The translations under genes and the position numbers were made by a program. This document shows, one piece after another, positions 6,831 to 9,568 of a stretch of DNA of 9,568 nucleotides; position 1 is the stretch's first letter, and each line of letters starts with the position of its first letter. Source of the stretch: an uncultured Coriobacteriaceae bacterium (lineage in GTDB: Bacteria; Actinomycetota; Coriobacteriia; Coriobacteriales; UMGS124); contig UQBS01000081.1 of assembly GCA_900539345.1 (NCBI GenBank), forward strand, positions 1 to 9,568. Reading direction: 5' to 3'. The notes under the pieces were generated by a model that saw only the letters and a list, made by a program, of their open reading frames with translations, was not told the DNA's origin and made no database searches.

Positions 6831-6836
6831 TACACT
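6831..6836 (+). promoter_or_regulatory. Possible -10 box for the ferrochelatase gene
   Basis: TACACT, about 40 bp before the start codon, followed by TTGAC. No strong -35 is found at the right spacing, so confidence is low. Confidence 0.3.
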
Positions 6837-6875
6837 TGACACGTCGGTCATTGTCCACGAAGGGATACATTCATC

Positions 6876-7943
6876 ATGAAGCTCGGCATCCTGCTCATGA
6901 ACACCGGAACCGCAGACGAGCCCACCGTCGAGGCCATCGCGCGCTATCTGGGCGAATTCCTCATGGACCCCGCCATCATCAGCGCGCCGTACCTCATCCG
7001 CAAGCCCCTGGTGCAGCACATCTGCAAGACGAGGCCGCAGCACACGGTGGACAACTACCGCGCGTTCTGGACACCGGAGGGCTCCCCTTTCATGATTGCG
7101 AGCAAGGCCCAGGCCACGCACCTGCAGGAGACGCTTCGCCTGCGCGGTGAGGCGGGCGCCCACGTGGTACTCGCCATGCGCTACGGCAACCCGAGCATCG
7201 CTGCGGGGTTGGAGGAACTGCAGCAATCCGGATGCGACACCGTGGTGCTGCTCCCCTGCTACCCCATGCAGGTAAACGCCTGCGCGGGCACCTGCCTCAA
7301 GGAGGCGCGAGCTCAGATTGCTAAGCTGGGCAAACGCGGCTGGAAGCCCCGCGTGGTAGACGTGCCGAGCTTCTACGACCAGCCCGCATGGCGCGAGGCG
7401 CTCATCGAGGCCGTGCAGACGGCCTGGACCTACACGCCCGGTTCCAAGTTCCTCGTGAGCTGCCATTCCACGCTGCTGGCCGACATCGAGGCCGGCGACC
7501 CGTATCGCGACCAGGTAGAAGCCACGCGCGACTTTCTCGCTGAGGCGCTCGGCATTCCCGAGCAGGACGCCCTCACCTGCTATCAGTCGCGCTTCGACAA
7601 CCGCAAGTGGCTCCAGCCCCTCACCGAGCCCACTGTGGTGGCCCTTGCCGAGCAGGGCGTGCGCGATATCTGCGTTGTGTGCCCCATCTTCACCGCCGAG
7701 AACACCGAGACGGCCATCGAGGTCGACCGCGACCTGCGCGCGACGTTCATGGAGCATGCCGGCGAGGGTGCCCGCTTCACGTACGTGCGCGCGCTCAACG
7801 ATGCCCCCGGTCTCATCGGCGCGCTCGCCGACGCCGTGCAAGACGCGCTTGCCGGCCAGGCCCCCGACGTCCTGACCACCGGCCTGGGCGCCGACACGAA
7901 CGTACCCCGCCCCGTCTCCGAGCACTGCCCCGCGCATAAGTAG
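6876..7943 (+). CDS. hemH: Ferrochelatase (heme synthesis)
   Basis: 355 residues, cytosolic, full family length. It inserts ferrous iron into a porphyrin in the last stages of heme synthesis. The N-terminus (GILLMNTGTADEPTVEAIARYLGEFL) and RP...YRAFWTPEGSPF (53-72) follow the protoporphyrin-type HemH pattern. The catalytic histidine is H197 in VSCHSTL, followed by GDPYRDQV; YQSRF...WLQP (236-248) and the active-site glutamate E278 (FTAENTETAIEVD) are present. Odd points: Cys replaces the usual Ala before H197, and C120, C128, C136 and C140 cluster around the loop that is normally PLYPQYS. A metal-cluster role for these is only a guess. It is a single-gene unit with its own terminator, divergent from nfeD; no other heme genes are in the window. 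The start is the only sensible ATG; upstream AAGGG is a modest ribosome site. It could use coproporphyrin or protoporphyrin as substrate. Confidence 0.94.
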   Translation: MKLGILLMNTGTADEPTVEAIARYLGEFLMDPAIISAPYLIRKPLVQHICKTRPQHTVDNYRAFWTPEGSPFMIASKAQATHLQETLRLRGEAGAHVVLAMRYGNPSIAAGLEELQQSGCDTVVLLPCYPMQVNACAGTCLKEARAQIAKLGKRGWKPRVVDVPSFYDQPAWREALIEAVQTAWTYTPGSKFLVSCHSTLLADIEAGDPYRDQVEATRDFLAEALGIPEQDALTCYQSRFDNRKWLQPLTEPTVVALAEQGVRDICVVCPIFTAENTETAIEVDRDLRATFMEHAGEGARFTYVRALNDAPGLIGALADAVQDALAGQAPDVLTTGLGADTNVPRPVSEHCPAHK

Positions 7944-8019
7944 GAGTAGGGGCGCAGGCGCAAAAGGCCTTCCTGCCCAGAAGCTACCGCCCCGCCGGCT
8001 CAACATATCACCGAACAAC

Positions 8020-8059
8020 AAAGCCCGGCTGCCCCTACACTTTGGGGCAGCCGGGCTTT
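8020..8059. terminator. Strong intrinsic terminator after the ferrochelatase gene
   Basis: A perfect 16-bp stem (8020-8035 and 8044-8059; AAAGCCCGGCTGCCCC and its complement) with an 8-nt loop ends in TTTT on the plus strand, 76 bp after the stop. The reverse reading gives TTTGTTGTT, so weak bidirectional action is possible. The outer ten stem bases match those of the terminator at 2961-3007. Confidence 0.92.
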
Positions 8060-8104
8060 TACCATTGCCGCATGCCTCACAAGCAACTGTGAGCACGTCA
8101 CTGC

Positions 8105-8130
8105 AAAAAACTTTCGATGAATCGAAAGTT
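8105..8130 (-). terminator. Terminator-like hairpin at the end of the 40-bp repeat tract
   Basis: Read on the minus strand, AACTTTCGAT, a 2-base centre and ATCGAAAGTT (8109-8130) make a perfect inverted repeat that runs directly into TTTTTT. It lies about 160 bp past the stop of the ATPase gene and would end that transcript. The stem is A/T-rich and therefore weaker than the other terminators here. Confidence 0.55.
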
Positions 8131-8241
8131 CCGGCGATTTGGAGGCAAGTCTTCGGGTCAATCGAAAGTTTTGCTGTTTTGGAAGCAAGTCTTCGAGTCT
8201 ATCGAAAGTTTTTCAACCTCCAAAGACACATCTTCATGTCC
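8121..8241. repeat. Tandem 40-bp repeats with an ATCGAAAGTT core
   Basis: Three units start at 8121, 8161 and 8201 (40, 40 and 41 bp), each opening with ATCGAAAGTT; a degenerate fourth start (ATCGAGAAC) is at 8242. Units 1 and 2 also share GGAGGCAAGTCTTCG-type sequence (one to a few differences) while the third is more diverged. An inverted copy of the core at 8109-8118 abuts unit 1. The tract lies between two convergent genes, in the 3' region of the ATPase transcript. Small frames through it are repeat artefacts. Confidence 0.85.
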
Positions 8242-8288
8242 ATCGAGAACCCTGCATCGTGCGGCTTCCCCTCTCGTTGCCGCCGGCT

Positions 8289-9568
8289 TCACAATGCTAC
8301 CGGGGCAAACCGAAAGTCCCCGGCGTCAGCCTCCCGCTCAACGAGTTCATCCAAGCAAAAGGTCATATATATGGGCAAATACGTCACTTTGCCCTCTTGG
8401 GAAACATTCTCTCGAGATAAAACGATGGCCTCCGGAATCCTAAGTCCGGGTTTTGCCAAAAGATTATCGAGTGCGGCATGAGACCGCACCTTCACACCTG
8501 ATTTCACCTCGATAGGGACGACTCTTCCGCCCTTGCTGTCGACAAGAAAATCGACCTCGCCCTCAGCGGTCGTAAAGTAATACCATGCCGGTATACCCAG
8601 GGCGGCAAGCTCCTGGGCAACAGCGTTTTCAAAGACGCCGCCCAGATTAACGCTCTTCTGGTCAAGGTAGATTGCACGGGCAGTGCTTTGCGGATAGCGA
8701 GAGACGAGCATGCCCGTATCAGACTCGTATAGCTTGAAGAAGGACGCGCTTTCGGTACGCAAAAGCGGGCTTCTTGCCTCGGTCGCACGAGACACGTTGA
8801 GTCCAACGCCCGCATTTGTCAACCAAAGAAAGTCTTCCGCGTACTCATCAAGGCGCGCGCCCTCTCTGAGCGACGATAGGATGAAACGGTGATTCTCCCC
8901 CTCAAGTTCCAACGGGAGATGATCAAAGATGGAGCGGACCGCAAAAGCTCGCTTACCGGCATACTTCGCAATATCGGTCCTATATTGATCGACCAGCTCA
9001 CTTTGCAGCTGCCTTGTGCGTATGAGAGAGTATGAGGAATCGATATAGTCCTGCACCACTTCGGGCATTCCGCCCGCCACGAGGTAGGAGCGAAAGTTTC
9101 GCAACATGGCTTCATGCACGTAGTCTTCGACAGGAGCCCTGTTCACCATATGATCGCGAATACCCGCCAACACCTCGGCGGACACCCCGACAGCCCAGCA
9201 GTACTCTTCGAAATCCAACGGACGCATGGTAATGCGCTCAACGTATCCCACAGGGAACGACGAGATTCCCTTGAATTCCGTTCCCAGCATGGATCCCGAG
9301 AACACATATGAGAAACGCCCGTCTTCCACCAGGGCTTTCATGAGAGTGACGATTTCCGGGAACTCTTGAATCTCATCGACAAAGATGAGTGTATCGCCCT
9401 CAACCAGGGTTTGCTTGGAGAGCATCGCTACGCGGGACACAAAATCCGCCGCATCCCGAGCTTTTGTAAGGGATTCACGAGCGTCGGCGTCAAGCAGCAG
9501 GTTGGCCTCGTAGTAGACCCCATAGTTCGAGCGGCCGAAGTCACGTATGGCATAGCTTTTGCCAATCT
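8289..9568 (-). CDS. AAA_14/DUF4143-type ATPase with a nuclease-like C-terminal domain, N-terminus beyond the window
   Basis: 425 residues are visible; the 5' end lies outside the window. The visible part opens with IGKSYAIRDFG, the end of a Walker A P-loop, so only a short N-terminus is missing. Walker B is TLIFVDEIQEFP (Asp codon at 9375-9377), and YVFSGSMLG is the expected sensor strand. The C-terminal half is DUF4143, ending with EVDFLV, then VPIEVKSG: a D...E-x-K pattern (codons at 8550-8552, 8508-8510, 8502-8504) like PD-(D/E)XK nucleases. A GTG at 9440 is in frame, but the P-loop upstream shows it is not the start. The family is widespread and patchily distributed, and its function is not settled. 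The gene is visibly less GC-rich than its neighbours and is flanked by repeats, which suggests acquisition by transfer (inference). Confidence 0.9.
   Translation of the reverse strand, partial: IGKSYAIRDFGRSNYGVYYEANLLLDADARESLTKARDAADFVSRVAMLSKQTLVEGDTLIFVDEIQEFPEIVTLMKALVEDGRFSYVFSGSMLGTEFKGISSFPVGYVERITMRPLDFEEYCWAVGVSAEVLAGIRDHMVNRAPVEDYVHEAMLRNFRSYLVAGGMPEVVQDYIDSSYSLIRTRQLQSELVDQYRTDIAKYAGKRAFAVRSIFDHLPLELEGENHRFILSSLREGARLDEYAEDFLWLTNAGVGLNVSRATEARSPLLRTESASFFKLYESDTGMLVSRYPQSTARAIYLDQKSVNLGGVFENAVAQELAALGIPAWYYFTTAEGEVDFLVDSKGGRVVPIEVKSGVKVRSHAALDNLLAKPGLRIPEAIVLSRENVSQEGKVTYLPIYMTFCLDELVEREADAGDFRFAPVAL

Larger units (their letters stand above)
6611..6875. other. Divergent intergenic region between nfeD and the ferrochelatase gene
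   Basis: 265 bp with no gene seen. It holds an A/T-rich stretch (6642-6666) at the nfeD end and a TACACT box at the ferrochelatase end. A small GC-rich hairpin (GCCGCG/CGCGGC, 6801-6819) has no T-run and is not called as a terminator. Confidence 0.6.

Noticed and set aside
6836..6841. Consensus -35 (TTGACA) before the ferrochelatase gene
   Set aside because: No -10-like sequence lies 16-18 bp downstream; the nearest A/T-rich hexamer is about 23 bp away, next to the start codon.
6729..8096. 455-residue minus-strand frame opposite the ferrochelatase
   Set aside because: It crosses the ferrochelatase promoter and terminator and has no recognisable motifs; a GC-bias shadow.
8109..8250. CRISPR array
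   Set aside because: The conserved core is only about 10 bp and the intervening sequence is itself repeated, not unique; no cas genes are present.
9438..9440. GTG at 9440 as start of the ATPase
   Set aside because: The frame stays open to the window end and encodes the GKS of a Walker A motif upstream, so the real start is outside the window.

Overview
The window is GC-rich DNA, apparently from a gut or host-associated actinobacterium of the class Coriobacteriia, most likely the Eggerthellaceae (Slackia/Eggerthella-like). This rests on one gene pair: a Tat-exported molybdopterin oxidoreductase divergent from a LuxR-type regulator with about 12 membrane segments, a regulator architecture largely confined to that group. 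The assignment is inferred from gene content, not from any database search.

Layout. Positions 1-882 (-) hold the N-terminal 294 residues of a periplasmic molybdoenzyme. A divergent control region of about 460 bp (883-1343) separates it from the membrane-bound LuxR regulator (1344-2927, +), which ends at a strong hairpin terminator. Next is a non-coding block (about 3036-3400) of three imperfect tandem repeats that can each fold on themselves. An operon on the minus strand follows: a PLP-dependent aminotransferase (3749-4945) overlapping a QueD/PTPS-type enzyme (3405-3743). A second minus-strand operon encodes NfeD (6179-6610) then an SPFH/stomatin protein (5175-6122) and ends in a clear terminator at 5095-5127. 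Divergent from nfeD is a ferrochelatase (6876-7943, +) with its own strong terminator (8020-8059). A tract of 40-bp tandem repeats (8121-8241) lies between that terminator and the 3' end of a minus-strand AAA_14/DUF4143 ATPase (8289 to beyond the window end), which is less GC-rich and looks like an accessory gene.

How the genes fit together. The molybdoenzyme and divergent LuxR regulator look like one respiratory module in which the regulator senses a substrate and switches on the reductase. NfeD and SPFH are a well-known membrane-associated pair. The PTPS-like enzyme carries both Cys and Glu in its active-site motif, which points to a dual queuosine/folate role. Ferrochelatase supplies metalloporphyrin, plausible for an organism with anaerobic respiration. 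I see no complete new defence or mobile system. The most unusual signals are the two families of intergenic repeats, the dual-signature PTPS motif and the Cys-rich ferrochelatase.
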